DNA of 64,000 bases from Paenilisteria portnoyi (GCF_014322795.1 NZ_JAASTT010000022.1:1-64000), one strand, 5' to 3'. Positions 36,949 to 45,471 are shown, counted from the stretch's first letter. A program made the numbers and translations. The notes: generated from the sequence alone by a model not told the origin.

Positions 36949-37382
36949 TGACATACAACTTTATTAATGAAGACAAGAAGAATGAGTTTTTCCCTCTGAA
37001 TGAAGATGAAATTGTAAAAGTTGAGTCAGAATTAAGTATGACATTGCCAAAGCCATTAAAAGATTTTTACAATGAAATAGGGTATGGTTTTCTAAAAAGC
37101 TCAGAGTATAACGTGAACAGATTAATGGACCCAGAGTCAGTGAGAGATTTTCGTTTAAGAGTGAATGATTACGAATATTTTCCAGACATTGAAATCTATG
37201 ATGAATATGAAGAAAATAAGCTTATATTTTTTGAAGCAAGTGAGACAGCACTTATGTCGATTGGAACAACAGCGGATGACAATCGAATCTACTATTATGA
37301 TGTGCCAATTGCCGACTCCTTGGTCGATTTTTTAGTTAAAATGATGGAAGACGACAAATATTATTTGGAATTGTTTCAGTAA
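36948..37382 (+). CDS. SUKH (SMI1/KNR4) immunity protein, copy 1
   Basis: 144 residues. The family marks are visible: ELSMTLPKPLKDFYNEIGYGFL near the N terminus and an acidic C-terminal half ending in YYLELF. SUKH proteins neutralise nuclease toxins. The ATG at 36948 overlaps the toxin stop (TGATG) with AAAGGAGAGA upstream, so toxin and immunity are coupled. Confidence 0.85.
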   Translation: MTYNFINEDKKNEFFPLNEDEIVKVESELSMTLPKPLKDFYNEIGYGFLKSSEYNVNRLMDPESVRDFRLRVNDYEYFPDIEIYDEYEENKLIFFEASETALMSIGTTADDNRIYYYDVPIADSLVDFLVKMMEDDKYYLELFQ

Positions 37383-37443
37383 GTATAAAAAATGAGTAAT
37401 TCATCTGTAAGCCAAAATACTTTTATTTGCAGGAGCGAAAAAA

Positions 37444-37878
37444 ATGCAGTTTGGTTTTGTTAGAAATAATTTGAGAAGTAGCTTTTATTCGCTTGGTTTA
37501 GAAGAAATTGAACAAGTTGAAAAGGAATTGAATTTGACTTTTCCAGTGGAATTGAAACAATTTTATTTAGAAATAGGCTATGGTTTCATCAAGGGTTCGA
37601 GGCAGAACGTCAATCGATTGATGGACCCGCTATCTGTTAGGGATTTTCGACTCAAGCAAAATGATTTTGAATTTTTCCCTGATATAGAAGTATATGATGA
37701 TTTAGAGGATGAATTAATTTTCTTTGAGGCAAATGAAACAGCCATGCTATCTATAAAGTTGACGGATAGTGAATTAAGTCCCATTTATTATGATGAATTT
37801 AAGATAGCTGATTCTTTAACCGAATTTCTGCAAAAGATAGCAGTGAATGATACGTATTACATGGATTTAGTAGACTGA
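37444..37878 (+). CDS. SUKH (SMI1/KNR4) immunity protein, copy 2
   Basis: 144 residues, a clear paralogue of the gene just before it: both share IGYGF, VNRLMDP-SVRDFR, F-FFPDIE-YDD/E and FFEA-ETA segments in the same order. Tandem SUKH copies often protect against related toxin variants. GCAGGAGCG precedes the ATG; 61 bases separate the copies. Confidence 0.85.
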   Translation: MQFGFVRNNLRSSFYSLGLEEIEQVEKELNLTFPVELKQFYLEIGYGFIKGSRQNVNRLMDPLSVRDFRLKQNDFEFFPDIEVYDDLEDELIFFEANETAMLSIKLTDSELSPIYYDEFKIADSLTEFLQKIAVNDTYYMDLVD

Positions 37879-38117
37879 TTTCTTAATTGCTATACCATTG
37901 GAGGAACTCGATAATGAAGTATGCATTCTCAATCAATAATGAAAAAAGCAGTCTTTATCCATATTACCGACGATATTCGTCTATATGCTCTACGTGCTTA
38001 TAGAATGGGATTAATTATGAAAGAAAAATGGCACAAATATTATCATTTATTCATGATACAACAGACTCCTATCTGTTATACTTGCTCTGTAACTTCACAA
38101 CATAATAGGAGGTAGTC
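37879..38117 (+). other. intergenic region with possible mini-ORF
   Basis: A 28-codon frame (37915-38001, start MKYAFSIN) has a good GGAGGA ribosome site but no recognisable product. A second frame in the same stretch (37921-38115) looks like chance. It may be the remnant of a further immunity gene. TATACT near 38078 could be the -10 for the next gene. Confidence 0.35.
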
Positions 38118-38393
38118 ATGAAGAAAAACTCGATTTTAAAATTCAGCGCTGCTATCATGCTGGCTCTTAGCTTCTTCTCAGGATTTGGTACGACGAGTGA
38201 GATGCTCTTAAATACGCAACAAGTTGTCCATGCGGCTGTTGTTGAACAAAAGATACCAGATTCGAATAAAACAGTCACATGGAGCGCAACAGCCCCAAGT
38301 CATGATAAGGTGCATGAGAGCGTAGACACGCCACTTCATCTAAAAGAAGCAGAGAGATTATCACGCTTAGAGACGAAACGAAGGAAGAAATAA
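38118..38393 (+). CDS. small exported protein, unknown function
   Basis: 91 residues. Typical signal peptide (MKKNSILKFSAAIMLALSFF, cleavage likely at the VHAA region near residue 40 or slightly earlier), then a short polar mature part ending in a basic RLETKRRKK tail. No family recognised. ATAGGAGG precedes the ATG. Position after LXG/SUKH genes may be incidental. Confidence 0.6.
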   Translation: MKKNSILKFSAAIMLALSFFSGFGTTSEMLLNTQQVVHAAVVEQKIPDSNKTVTWSATAPSHDKVHESVDTPLHLKEAERLSRLETKRRKK

Positions 38394-38436
38394 AAACTCG
38401 GAGCAGACATCAAATGGTGTCTGTTCCGAGTTTTTT
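38394..38436. terminator. two-way terminator overlapping the symporter 3' end
   Basis: AAAACTCGGA-CAGACA stem with TGTCTG-TCCGAGTTTT partner and T-runs on both strands. The last codons of the convergent SSS gene (stop at 38410) lie inside the stem. Confidence 0.85.
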
Positions 38437-39867
38437 GCGTGATAGGAGGCTTACAACCAGCGTCACAATAATATTTGCGGCTAGAGGCAGGAAGCCAATG
38501 TTGATATCGCTAATCGCAGTTGGTACGCCTGGAAGTAGTGTCGCCAGTGTCATGCTGTAGTTACTGATGAAGATTGTAATCAAGATACCGACGATAATTC
38601 CAGCGAGCGCGCCTTGCTTTGTTACTGGATTATGCTTCATTAGACTGGCGAATAATGACGGGCAAAGTTGCACAATCAAGCTATAGCCGACTTGCAGGAT
38701 CGCAGCGAGGGCATTTCCACCTTGAAAAACGAATAGACAGGAAATAATCGCAAGGACTGGGACGCAAAACTTGGATAGGTTCGCAATTTTTGCGTCGGGA
38801 GTGTCGGGTTTATAGCTGTAAATGATGTTTTTGGTCAGCAAGGTCGCCGCGCTCATGAGGAGCATCGAGCCTGGAACGAGAGCGGTGAGCATGCCTGCTG
38901 CGCCAATGATACCCACAAACCATGGATCGAATGTCTTCATCGCGAGCTGCAACAGGGCAAGATCGCTTGCGTCACCTTCGAGCCCTGGAACCTGCAAAAC
39001 AGCGGTAAGTCCGATAAAAATAACAAATAAGAGCATTAATGTATAGATTGGACTGATAATCGCATTTTTACGAAAGGTTCGGGCGTTTTTGGCCGTGAAT
39101 GTCGACGCGAAAACTTGTGGCCACATGTAGAAACCGAGCACGTAAAATAGGACGGTCGAAATGAACCAAGTCACGGTGTACGTCGTATGTGGAAACGTTA
39201 GTAATTCGGGTTTTACCGCTGCAATTTGGTCGAACATTTGGCCGATACCACCGTAATAATGAATCGGCAAGTAGATACCCATGAAGACGATAACCGCCAG
39301 AATCATGAAGTCTTTCAGGACCGCAATCCAAGCGATGCCGCGAATACCAGAGATGACGGAATAAATAATGATAGCAATGGTCCCAACCACAACGGCAACT
39401 TTCATTGGAATTGCGCCATAAGATGTCAAGGAAACAATGATGCCGAGCCCTTTTAATTGGATGACCACGATTGGGATGATAGCAATGACACCAACGACTG
39501 CGACCACTACGCCGAGCAAGTTACTATTGTATTTTTTCGCGAAAAAGTCGGACTGGGAAACGAGTCGGTGTTCGTGTGCGTATTTCCATATAAGTGGTAA
39601 TAGAAAGTAGGATGTCACGTAAGATAGCGCGATGTAAACCATGACGTAGACAGCGGATATCCCTTTGGAGTAGGCCCAGCCGCTTCCTCCGAGAAAGGAG
39701 AAGGTAGTGTATACTTCGCCTGCCGTGAGTAGGAATACGAAGACGGTGTTGAAACTACGTCCGCCGACTGCCCAGTTTTCTAGGTTCATTTTCTGTTTTT
39801 GGCGCGCTCTGATTCCGATGACTAAGGTGAGTAGGAAAAAGGCCGTTAGAATGAGGAGTGCAATCAT
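38410..39867 (-). CDS. sodium:solute symporter (SSS family)
   Basis: 485 residues, about 13 membrane segments. The N-terminal NLENWAVGGRSF and FTFSFLGGSGWAYSKG-like region and the long hydrophobic chain fit the SSS family, closest in layout to B. subtilis YhjB. Imports an organic solute with Na+; substrate unknown. Its start overlaps the DUF3311 gene by 4 bases, the usual YhjC-YhjB pairing. Confidence 0.85.
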   Translation of the reverse strand: MIALLILTAFFLLTLVIGIRARQKQKMNLENWAVGGRSFNTVFVFLLTAGEVYTTFSFLGGSGWAYSKGISAVYVMVYIALSYVTSYFLLPLIWKYAHEHRLVSQSDFFAKKYNSNLLGVVVAVVGVIAIIPIVVIQLKGLGIIVSLTSYGAIPMKVAVVVGTIAIIIYSVISGIRGIAWIAVLKDFMILAVIVFMGIYLPIHYYGGIGQMFDQIAAVKPELLTFPHTTYTVTWFISTVLFYVLGFYMWPQVFASTFTAKNARTFRKNAIISPIYTLMLLFVIFIGLTAVLQVPGLEGDASDLALLQLAMKTFDPWFVGIIGAAGMLTALVPGSMLLMSAATLLTKNIIYSYKPDTPDAKIANLSKFCVPVLAIISCLFVFQGGNALAAILQVGYSLIVQLCPSLFASLMKHNPVTKQGALAGIIVGILITIFISNYSMTLATLLPGVPTAISDINIGFLPLAANIIVTLVVSLLSRKKLGTDTI

Positions 39868-40055
39868 TGTTCTTCCCCCTTATTTTGTTTATCGAAATGG
39901 TAGACGATGCCTAGGATGCATGTGGAGAGCAGTATTCCCGCGGCAACCCAGAATAGATTGAATGGCATGCCAAGAACCATCGGCTGGATTCGGTTGGCAA
40001 AGGGCATTCCGGCTAGTATAAAAATAAATGGAATAATGAGTAGCAATTTGACCAT
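39864..40055 (-). CDS. DUF3311 small membrane protein
   Basis: 63 residues with two membrane segments (about 3-20 and 33-52). DUF3311 proteins precede SSS symporters in many Firmicutes and probably act as accessory subunits (inference from pairing). GGAAAGAGGG precedes the ATG. Overlaps the symporter start by ATGA. Confidence 0.8.
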   Translation of the reverse strand: MVKLLLIIPFIFILAGMPFANRIQPMVLGMPFNLFWVAAGILLSTCILGIVYHFDKQNKGEEQ

Positions 40056-40207
40056 GACAATCCCTCTTTCCTAATTGAAAACTGCTTTCATCTTACAATA
40101 CTGTGCCGTTTTTTTCAATGAGGAAACGCTTTTGTTTTTCGGTTAGCTTTGATAGAATAGGATTGTATAAAGAATCACAAAAGAAGCGTGAAGAGGAGAC
40201 GAATAGA

Positions 40208-40768
40208 ATGGCAATTGATATGTATTTTGATGATCCAGAAGTTGGGCCAGACCGTAAGACGAGCCATCCGCATTTTGTGGCGCATTTTAAATCAGACTTT
40301 TATTTCGATTGTGGGGACGAGGAAGCGCCGTTTGGAAGTGATGAGGGCGCTGATGTATTGATTGCGTTGGAGGAATTTTTTCAAGATAAGGAGGTTGAGG
40401 GAATCAGTTTATCCGATTTTCCACGGCATATTGTGGAGGATCAGTGGGGCATGACGTATTTCCCTCCGAAAGACATGGATGAAGGTTCACTTGCTAAATT
40501 GGTTGCGGCGAGTGAGCACGATGTTTGGCAGTCGGATCAGGTTGTTCTGGCAAGTGCATTTGGACAAATTAAAATCACAGGGTATATTATTCCGGCGCTC
40601 AAAGACATGGCGCATGATGCTCTTGGTCGGATGAAAGCGACGAATGATCTTTTAGGACATGAGGACGAATTCGGCTATTATGACAAAATGTTGTATGATT
40701 TGATGACATTTGATAAGACATATGTATCTGTATTGCCAGATCTTTGGTGTAAGAGATGTCAGATGTAA
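40208..40768 (+). CDS. conserved hypothetical protein
   Basis: 186 residues from ATG 40208 (GAAGAGGAG upstream; the frame is open from 40103 but that part is promoter-like). Acidic, soluble, aromatic-rich N terminus (MYFDDPEVGP, FVAHFKSDFYFDCGDEEAPFGSDEG). It ends in WCKRC. I do not recognise a family and assign no function. Confidence 0.6.
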   Translation: MAIDMYFDDPEVGPDRKTSHPHFVAHFKSDFYFDCGDEEAPFGSDEGADVLIALEEFFQDKEVEGISLSDFPRHIVEDQWGMTYFPPKDMDEGSLAKLVAASEHDVWQSDQVVLASAFGQIKITGYIIPALKDMAHDALGRMKATNDLLGHEDEFGYYDKMLYDLMTFDKTYVSVLPDLWCKRCQM

Positions 40769-40827
40769 GCGGGGAATGACAAGATTTCTGGGGGAGCTTC
40801 TTTAGTATAGTTAGGAAACACAAAAAA

Positions 40828-40856
40828 TTGACTTACCCTATTAGGTAGGGTATACT
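40828..40856 (+). promoter_or_regulatory. higBA-like promoter with palindromic operator
   Basis: TTGACT (40828-40833), a 17-base spacer and TATACT (40851-40856). The spacer holds a perfect palindrome TACCCTA-N5-TAGGGTA (40834-40852) that touches both promoter elements. It is ideally placed for autorepression by the HTH antitoxin. Confidence 0.85.
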
Positions 40857-40878
40857 AAAAGAAAGCGAGACGAAGAAT

Positions 40879-41229
40879 ATGCATCTAACCAGAGAATTTG
40901 TTTATGTTGATGAGTTTGATACTAGCACCAAGAAGGTAGGATTTACGAGCGAAGATTACTACAATGTCGAGCAAATATTGCTGTCAGAACCTAAGAAAGG
41001 CGTTGTTCTCAAGTATACGAATGGACTTAGAAAGTTGCGCTATTCTAAGATAGATGCAAAAGGTGGGAAAAGTGGAGGATTTCGGATTTTTTATGTGGAT
41101 ATCGAGAGCCATCATTTGATTTTGCTGATAACGTTGATCAATAAGCGCGAGGCGGATAACCTTACCGACGCACAGCTCAAGTATCTCGGTAAGTTTGTAT
41201 CTCAATTGAAGGAATTATATCTTGCATGA
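40879..41229 (+). CDS. HigB/RelE-like toxin
   Basis: 116 residues. RelE/ParE-superfamily pattern: a central basic strand LRKLRYSKIDAKGGKSGGFRIFYVDIE followed by a hydrophobic strand LILLITLINKRE. This resembles the HigB mRNA-interferase type, which cuts mRNA on ribosomes. Followed 12 bases later by an HTH antitoxin, the higBA order. Weak ribosome site (AAAGCGAGACGAAG). Confidence 0.8.
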   Translation: MHLTREFVYVDEFDTSTKKVGFTSEDYYNVEQILLSEPKKGVVLKYTNGLRKLRYSKIDAKGGKSGGFRIFYVDIESHHLILLITLINKREADNLTDAQLKYLGKFVSQLKELYLA

Positions 41230-41241
41230 GGAGTGATGGAC

Positions 41242-41571
41242 ATGACGGAACTATTTGATTCTCTAGAAAAAGGGCTGAAACAGGCAGTTGCTCACGCGGA
41301 CAATACGAAGAAAGCACGTACTAAGAAAATCATGATTACCGAACTTCCAACCTATACAGCGAAAGACATCAAGGCATTTCGTCAAAAAGTGGAGCTTACG
41401 CAAAGCGCTTTTGCTGAATTGATGGGTATCTCTGTCAAAACGGTGGAAGCGTGGGAGAGCGGTCGAAATAATCCAAATGGCTCAGCATCACGCCTTTTGC
41501 AGTTAATTGACGCGAATCCAGAAGTATTTATGGGTGAGCTCACGATAGAAAATGAAGCGATTATGCATTAA
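41242..41571 (+). CDS. HigA-like XRE antitoxin
   Basis: 109 residues from ATG 41242 (AGGAG 8 bases upstream; ATG 41236 is too close to it). The C-terminal HTH (about 50-85: FRQKVELTQSAFAELMGISVKTVEAWESG) is the MqsA/HigA-type XRE fold; the N-terminal half is basic and would wrap the toxin. Likely represses the operon through the 40834-40852 palindrome. The stop codon lies in a 24-bp inverted repeat. Confidence 0.85.
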   Translation: MTELFDSLEKGLKQAVAHADNTKKARTKKIMITELPTYTAKDIKAFRQKVELTQSAFAELMGISVKTVEAWESGRNNPNGSASRLLQLIDANPEVFMGELTIENEAIMH

Positions 41572-41617
41572 GAAAGGCCTCGAGTTCAGTATAAACTCGA
41601 GGCCTTTCTTAATGCAT
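41563..41617. terminator. 24-bp perfect inverted repeat, two-way terminator
   Basis: Arms 41563-41586 and 41594-41617 are perfectly complementary (core AAAGGCCTCGAGTT) around a 7-base loop. The antitoxin stop codon is in the left arm and the right arm ends 4 bases from the DUF898 gene stop. It serves both convergent genes, although T-runs are weak (CTTTCTT). Confidence 0.8.
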
Positions 41618-41620
41618 AAA

Positions 41621-41959
41621 TTAATTTGCAAACGTTGTATTCCGTGCTTTCCAATCTTCTAGCTTAATGAAGACCCAGAAGGAGTAGATGCCAAGCGTGA
41701 TAATAATAAGTAGCAGCCATTTAATCCAATTTCCAAATAAGCCAAATGCGGAGCCGTTGAATTGCATCCGGCGGCCTTCGATGACGGTATGATTGATTTT
41801 CCAACCGTAAATCATCGTCAACGCCCAGGGATAACAAATGCCCAGCGTTACGACAGTCACAAGGATTCCAAGGATACTCCAACCTATAAATTGCAGTAAG
41901 CCGCCGTCAAAAAAAGAAGTTCTTCCGTTCTTTGTTTCATAAAAATCTTCTCGAGCCAT
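41621..41959 (-). CDS. DUF898-like small membrane protein
   Basis: 112 residues with two membrane segments (about 22-45 and 78-98). The motif TLGICYPWALTMIYGWKINHTVIEGRRMQFNG is typical of the YjgN/DUF898 and related YkvI-like small proteins. Function unknown. GGAAGG precedes the ATG. Confidence 0.7.
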   Translation of the reverse strand: MAREDFYETKNGRTSFFDGGLLQFIGWSILGILVTVVTLGICYPWALTMIYGWKINHTVIEGRRMQFNGSAFGLFGNWIKWLLLIIITLGIYSFWVFIKLEDWKARNTTFAN

Positions 41960-42084
41960 ATTTAAACCACCTTCCGTATAGGTCTATTTTAACGCAAAAA
42001 TCGAAAAATTGTCTAGATTAGCCCTATCTTTCTTGTTTTATTCAAGGTACAATAAAGATAAGTCTAAATTTAAATGAGGTTTTG

Positions 42085-42564
42085 ATGTTGACAGAAAATT
42101 TTGCAGAGAAGATTGCAAGTGGGGGAAAAGCACAGTTTAAGGTGAATCATACGTTAGTTATTTCGAGCAGTCTGTTGTGGATTGCGATTGGATTATTATT
42201 ATATGTTATTTTTGATCATGTGAAGGCAGTGAATGGAACTGAAAAACTGATTTTACTGATTTTTATTGGGTTTATTGTTTTGCGGCCATTATTTCGATTG
42301 CTTAATCTATCGCCGACGCTAGAACTTTCCGTAGAAGGAATGGCTTATCGTGGGGATTTTCAAGCTTGGAATCGGGTGGAAGAAGTTCGGGTTACAATAC
42401 CTTCGTTTAAACTTTTTTCACAAGGTAGAATGTTGGTTTATACGAAAATCAAGGATCAGCAGGAAATGGCGTGGGATATCGTAGCCGCGGATGTGAATAT
42501 GCCACTTGTAGATTTGGAAATATTGATTAAAGAATGCATGGAATTGTATAAAACAAAGGGATAA
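42085..42564 (+). CDS. two-TM membrane protein of unknown function
   Basis: 159 residues from ATG 42085 (GAGG about 6 bases upstream; TTG 42082 and TTG 42088 are also possible). Two membrane segments (about 27-48 and 56-74) followed by a soluble domain resembling a small pleckstrin-like fold (bPH). No firm family. A terminator follows closely. Confidence 0.6.
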   Translation: MLTENFAEKIASGGKAQFKVNHTLVISSSLLWIAIGLLLYVIFDHVKAVNGTEKLILLIFIGFIVLRPLFRLLNLSPTLELSVEGMAYRGDFQAWNRVEEVRVTIPSFKLFSQGRMLVYTKIKDQQEMAWDIVAADVNMPLVDLEILIKECMELYKTKG

Positions 42565-42573
42565 AGGAAGTAG

Positions 42574-42616
42574 AGCCTTTTTTGATGGATGTAGTATCAT
42601 CAGGAAAGGCTTTTTT
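42574..42616 (+). terminator. intrinsic terminator
   Basis: AGCCTTT/AAAGGCT stem with inner TGATG/CATCA pairing, then six T. Confidence 0.8.
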
Positions 42617-42658
42617 CTAACTACGTCTCAGGGTCAGGTGGCATAGAATGGCTTTTAG

Positions 42659-42669
42659 TGTACAATGGA
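42659..42669 (+). promoter_or_regulatory. promoter -10 of the ABC transporter operon
   Basis: TACAAT (42661-42666) within TGTACAATGGA, which recurs exactly at the virR promoter (45461-45471). No good -35 here, so an activator may be needed (inference). Confidence 0.45.
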
Positions 42670-42702
42670 TGAAGAGAGATTTTGGAGCGGAGGTTTCAGT
42701 GG

Positions 42703-43470
42703 ATGGGTGTTATTTTACAAGCAAAAAATGTGAGAAAAGTATATGGCTCGAAAAGTACGCTTTTTCCTGCTTTAAATAGTGTGAGTTTAGAGGTTCATGA
42801 GGGTGAATTTGTCGGGGTGATGGGCCCGAGTGGTGCTGGAAAATCGACGTTATTGAACGTGCTGTCAACGATTGATAAAGCGACTTCTGGTAGTATTGAA
42901 ATCGCTGGAAAATCGTTTGAGGATATGCGTGCGAAAGAGATGGCGATTTTTAGACGGGATAAATTGGGCTTTATTTTTCAAGATTATAATTTGTTGGATA
43001 CGATGACGATTAAGGATAATATCGCATTGCCGTTGTCGCTTTCAAAAGTGAAGCCGAGTGAGGTGGAGACGCGTGTTGCTGAGGTGATGCGTCAGTTTGG
43101 AATTTCAGATTTGGCGGCGAAATATCCGAATCAGGTTTCTGGTGGACAGAAGCAGCGGACGGCGGTGAGTCGGGCGATGGTGACGAATCCTGCGCTGATT
43201 TTTGCGGATGAGCCAACTGGGGCGCTTGATTCGAAGGCTGCGACGAATTTGTTGGAGGGTTTGGTGCAGGCGAAGGAAGCGCGGAATGCGACGATTATGA
43301 TGGTGACACATGATGCGTTTGCGGCGAGTTTTTGTGAGCGAATTTTGTTTATTAAGGATGGGGAGTTGTTCACGGAGATTTATCGCGGGACGGCGACTCG
43401 GAAGCAGTTTTTCCAGAAGATTTTGGATGTGTTGGCAATGCTTGGTGGTGGTTTGAATGACACTATTTAA
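42703..43470 (+). CDS. BceA-type ABC transporter ATPase (VirAB-like)
   Basis: 255 residues from ATG 42703 (GCGGAGG upstream). Walker A GPSGAGKST (41-49), signature VSGGQKQR, Walker B LIFADEPTGALDSK. It belongs to the antimicrobial-peptide sensing and detoxifying group (BceA, VraF). In Listeria the equivalent VirAB pair is needed for nisin resistance and signals to VirS/VirR. Overlaps the permease by 14 bases. Confidence 0.92.
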   Translation: MGVILQAKNVRKVYGSKSTLFPALNSVSLEVHEGEFVGVMGPSGAGKSTLLNVLSTIDKATSGSIEIAGKSFEDMRAKEMAIFRRDKLGFIFQDYNLLDTMTIKDNIALPLSLSKVKPSEVETRVAEVMRQFGISDLAAKYPNQVSGGQKQRTAVSRAMVTNPALIFADEPTGALDSKAATNLLEGLVQAKEARNATIMMVTHDAFAASFCERILFIKDGELFTEIYRGTATRKQFFQKILDVLAMLGGGLNDTI

Positions 43471-45436
43471 TATTGCTTTTACGAATATGCGCAAAAATTT
43501 CGGCCAGTTTTCGATGTATCTAGGATCTTTGATTTTGAGCGTGTTGATTTATTTTACATTCGTTTCTTTGGCGTACACGAAAAGTATCGGTGTGATTTTT
43601 GACAAATGGCAAATCGGTGGTCAGGGCGTATTTATGGCCGCTGCAATTGTGTTGATTTTATTTGTGGCCTTTTTTGTTTTTTATTCTAGTAATTATTTTA
43701 CGCGAAGCAGGAAGCGGGAGTTGGGACTTTATTCGTTGCTTGGTTTGCGTAAAGCGCAGATTGGGCGGATTATTTTTTATGAGAACCTAATGATGCATGT
43801 TGTGGCTGTCGTTTCGGGTATTGTGATCGGGGTCTTCTTTTCTAAATTCTTTTCGATGTTGTTATTTCGGATTATGGATTTGTCGATTGATAGTGGTTTC
43901 ACGTTTTCGGTGTCTGCGATTTTGTCTACCATGCTCGTATTCGGAATTATTTTGATTGTGACGACGGCAAATGGGTACTGGATTGTATACCGGCATAGTA
44001 TGGTCGAACTTTTTAAAGCGGATGTTCGGGAAAAAAATCCTGCGAAGGGCTCGCTTACGTTATCGATTGTTGGTGTCCTTTTGATTGGATTTGGTTATTT
44101 TTTAGCGACGAGGCCTATTGAAGATTCTATTTTTTGGACGGAAAATTTTTTCTTTGCGTCGATGTTGTTTGTCCTATTTGGCGTGATTTTGGGAACGTGG
44201 CTAGTATTGCGCTTTTTGTTTCCATATATTGTTTATAAATTATTTTTGCGTAAGTCCTTTTTCTATAGCGGGACGAATATTTTAACGCTTACTTGGCTAC
44301 GGTATCGCATGAAAAAAACGGCGGGGACATTGACGATGATTGCGGTACTAAGCGCGACGACGTTAACGATTATTGGCACGCTGAGTTCCTTTTATACGAA
44401 TATTATTTCTTTTGCGGAGAGCTCGAATCCCAATAGTTATCAGACGGCTTGGAGTACGGAGACGGAGCGAGAGGAAATTTTGGAGGCTATTCGAGAAAGT
44501 AAGTCGCATACGTTGGTGTATCATGAAGCAGTTGATGTTTTTAAGGGGGAAGTGATTGATAAAGTTGATGAAAGCATTCCTTATAGGGATCAACGGATGT
44601 CTCAATTTTCGGTGATGGGCTTGTCGGATTACAATCGATTGGCGACGAAATTAGACAATGATTCGAAGCGAATAAAGTATTTAGCGGATGGGAAGGCTAT
44701 TTTTCTTAGTCCGGTTGGTGGATTTGAAAATAAGCAGCGCGCCGATTTGTGGATGAAGGACCCTTATATGGTGACTTTTAAGAATAACCCAGTTAAATAT
44801 AGCTTGGAAATAAAGGCTGTTTATAATCATGAGGTGTTTAATACGGACATGGTTTCTTCCACTTTGGTCGTGAATGACAGGATTTATCGGGAAATAAGTC
44901 AGAAAACGATGCCAAAGCATATTGATATTTTCCAGGTGACAAATGAGGATAGGGCGGAGGTTTTAGATCACAGGATCCAAAAAATAATCGGCGGGAATCC
45001 TTATATGTATAACCTTAGCATGTCGAGCTTTTATTCAAATTATCATATGATGAGTACGCTTATCGGTGTTATTTTGTATATTGGAATGTTTATTGGGATT
45101 GTATTTTTTGCGGCGACAGGCAGTATTATTTACTTCAAACAGATTACAGAGGCAGTGGATGAGAAACCACGGTTCGAGGTATTGCAGAAGTTGGGAATGA
45201 GCCAGAAAGAGGTTCGTTCTGTTATCGCGAAACAGGTGTTGCCGGTGTTCTTGATTCCGCTTATTTTGGGGATTTGTCATAGTGTCGCGGCGTTGATTGG
45301 TCTGTCGGTGAATCTACTATATAGTGTTGGCGCGCCGGTTATGATTAGTACGACGATTTATACGGTGTTTTTCATTGTTTACTATTTTGTTTGTGTGAAT
45401 ACGTATACGAAGATGGTGGCAAGTGGTGATGATTAA
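43457..45436 (+). CDS. BceB-type ABC permease (VirAB-like)
   Basis: 659 residues, about ten membrane segments with a large extracellular loop (about 310-535) between segments 7 and 8, the mark of BceB/VraG-type FtsX-like permeases. Expected to sense peptide antibiotics such as bacitracin or nisin and to form a complex with VirS. The sensor kinase is unlinked to the permease here by about 4 kb. Confidence 0.92.
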   Translation: MTLFNIAFTNMRKNFGQFSMYLGSLILSVLIYFTFVSLAYTKSIGVIFDKWQIGGQGVFMAAAIVLILFVAFFVFYSSNYFTRSRKRELGLYSLLGLRKAQIGRIIFYENLMMHVVAVVSGIVIGVFFSKFFSMLLFRIMDLSIDSGFTFSVSAILSTMLVFGIILIVTTANGYWIVYRHSMVELFKADVREKNPAKGSLTLSIVGVLLIGFGYFLATRPIEDSIFWTENFFFASMLFVLFGVILGTWLVLRFLFPYIVYKLFLRKSFFYSGTNILTLTWLRYRMKKTAGTLTMIAVLSATTLTIIGTLSSFYTNIISFAESSNPNSYQTAWSTETEREEILEAIRESKSHTLVYHEAVDVFKGEVIDKVDESIPYRDQRMSQFSVMGLSDYNRLATKLDNDSKRIKYLADGKAIFLSPVGGFENKQRADLWMKDPYMVTFKNNPVKYSLEIKAVYNHEVFNTDMVSSTLVVNDRIYREISQKTMPKHIDIFQVTNEDRAEVLDHRIQKIIGGNPYMYNLSMSSFYSNYHMMSTLIGVILYIGMFIGIVFFAATGSIIYFKQITEAVDEKPRFEVLQKLGMSQKEVRSVIAKQVLPVFLIPLILGICHSVAALIGLSVNLLYSVGAPVMISTTIYTVFFIVYYFVCVNTYTKMVASGDD

Positions 45437-45439
45437 CGT

Positions 45440-45471
45440 TTGAATGGTGGCCGAATTTTCTGTACAATGGA
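45440..45471 (+). promoter_or_regulatory. promoter of virR
   Basis: TTGAAT (45440-45445), a 17-base spacer and TACAAT (45463-45468). Confidence 0.65.

Noticed and set aside
37921-38115. 64-codon frame before the small exported protein
   Set aside because: No ribosome site at its ATG, no recognisable product, and it overlaps both the better mini-ORF and the likely promoter of the next gene.
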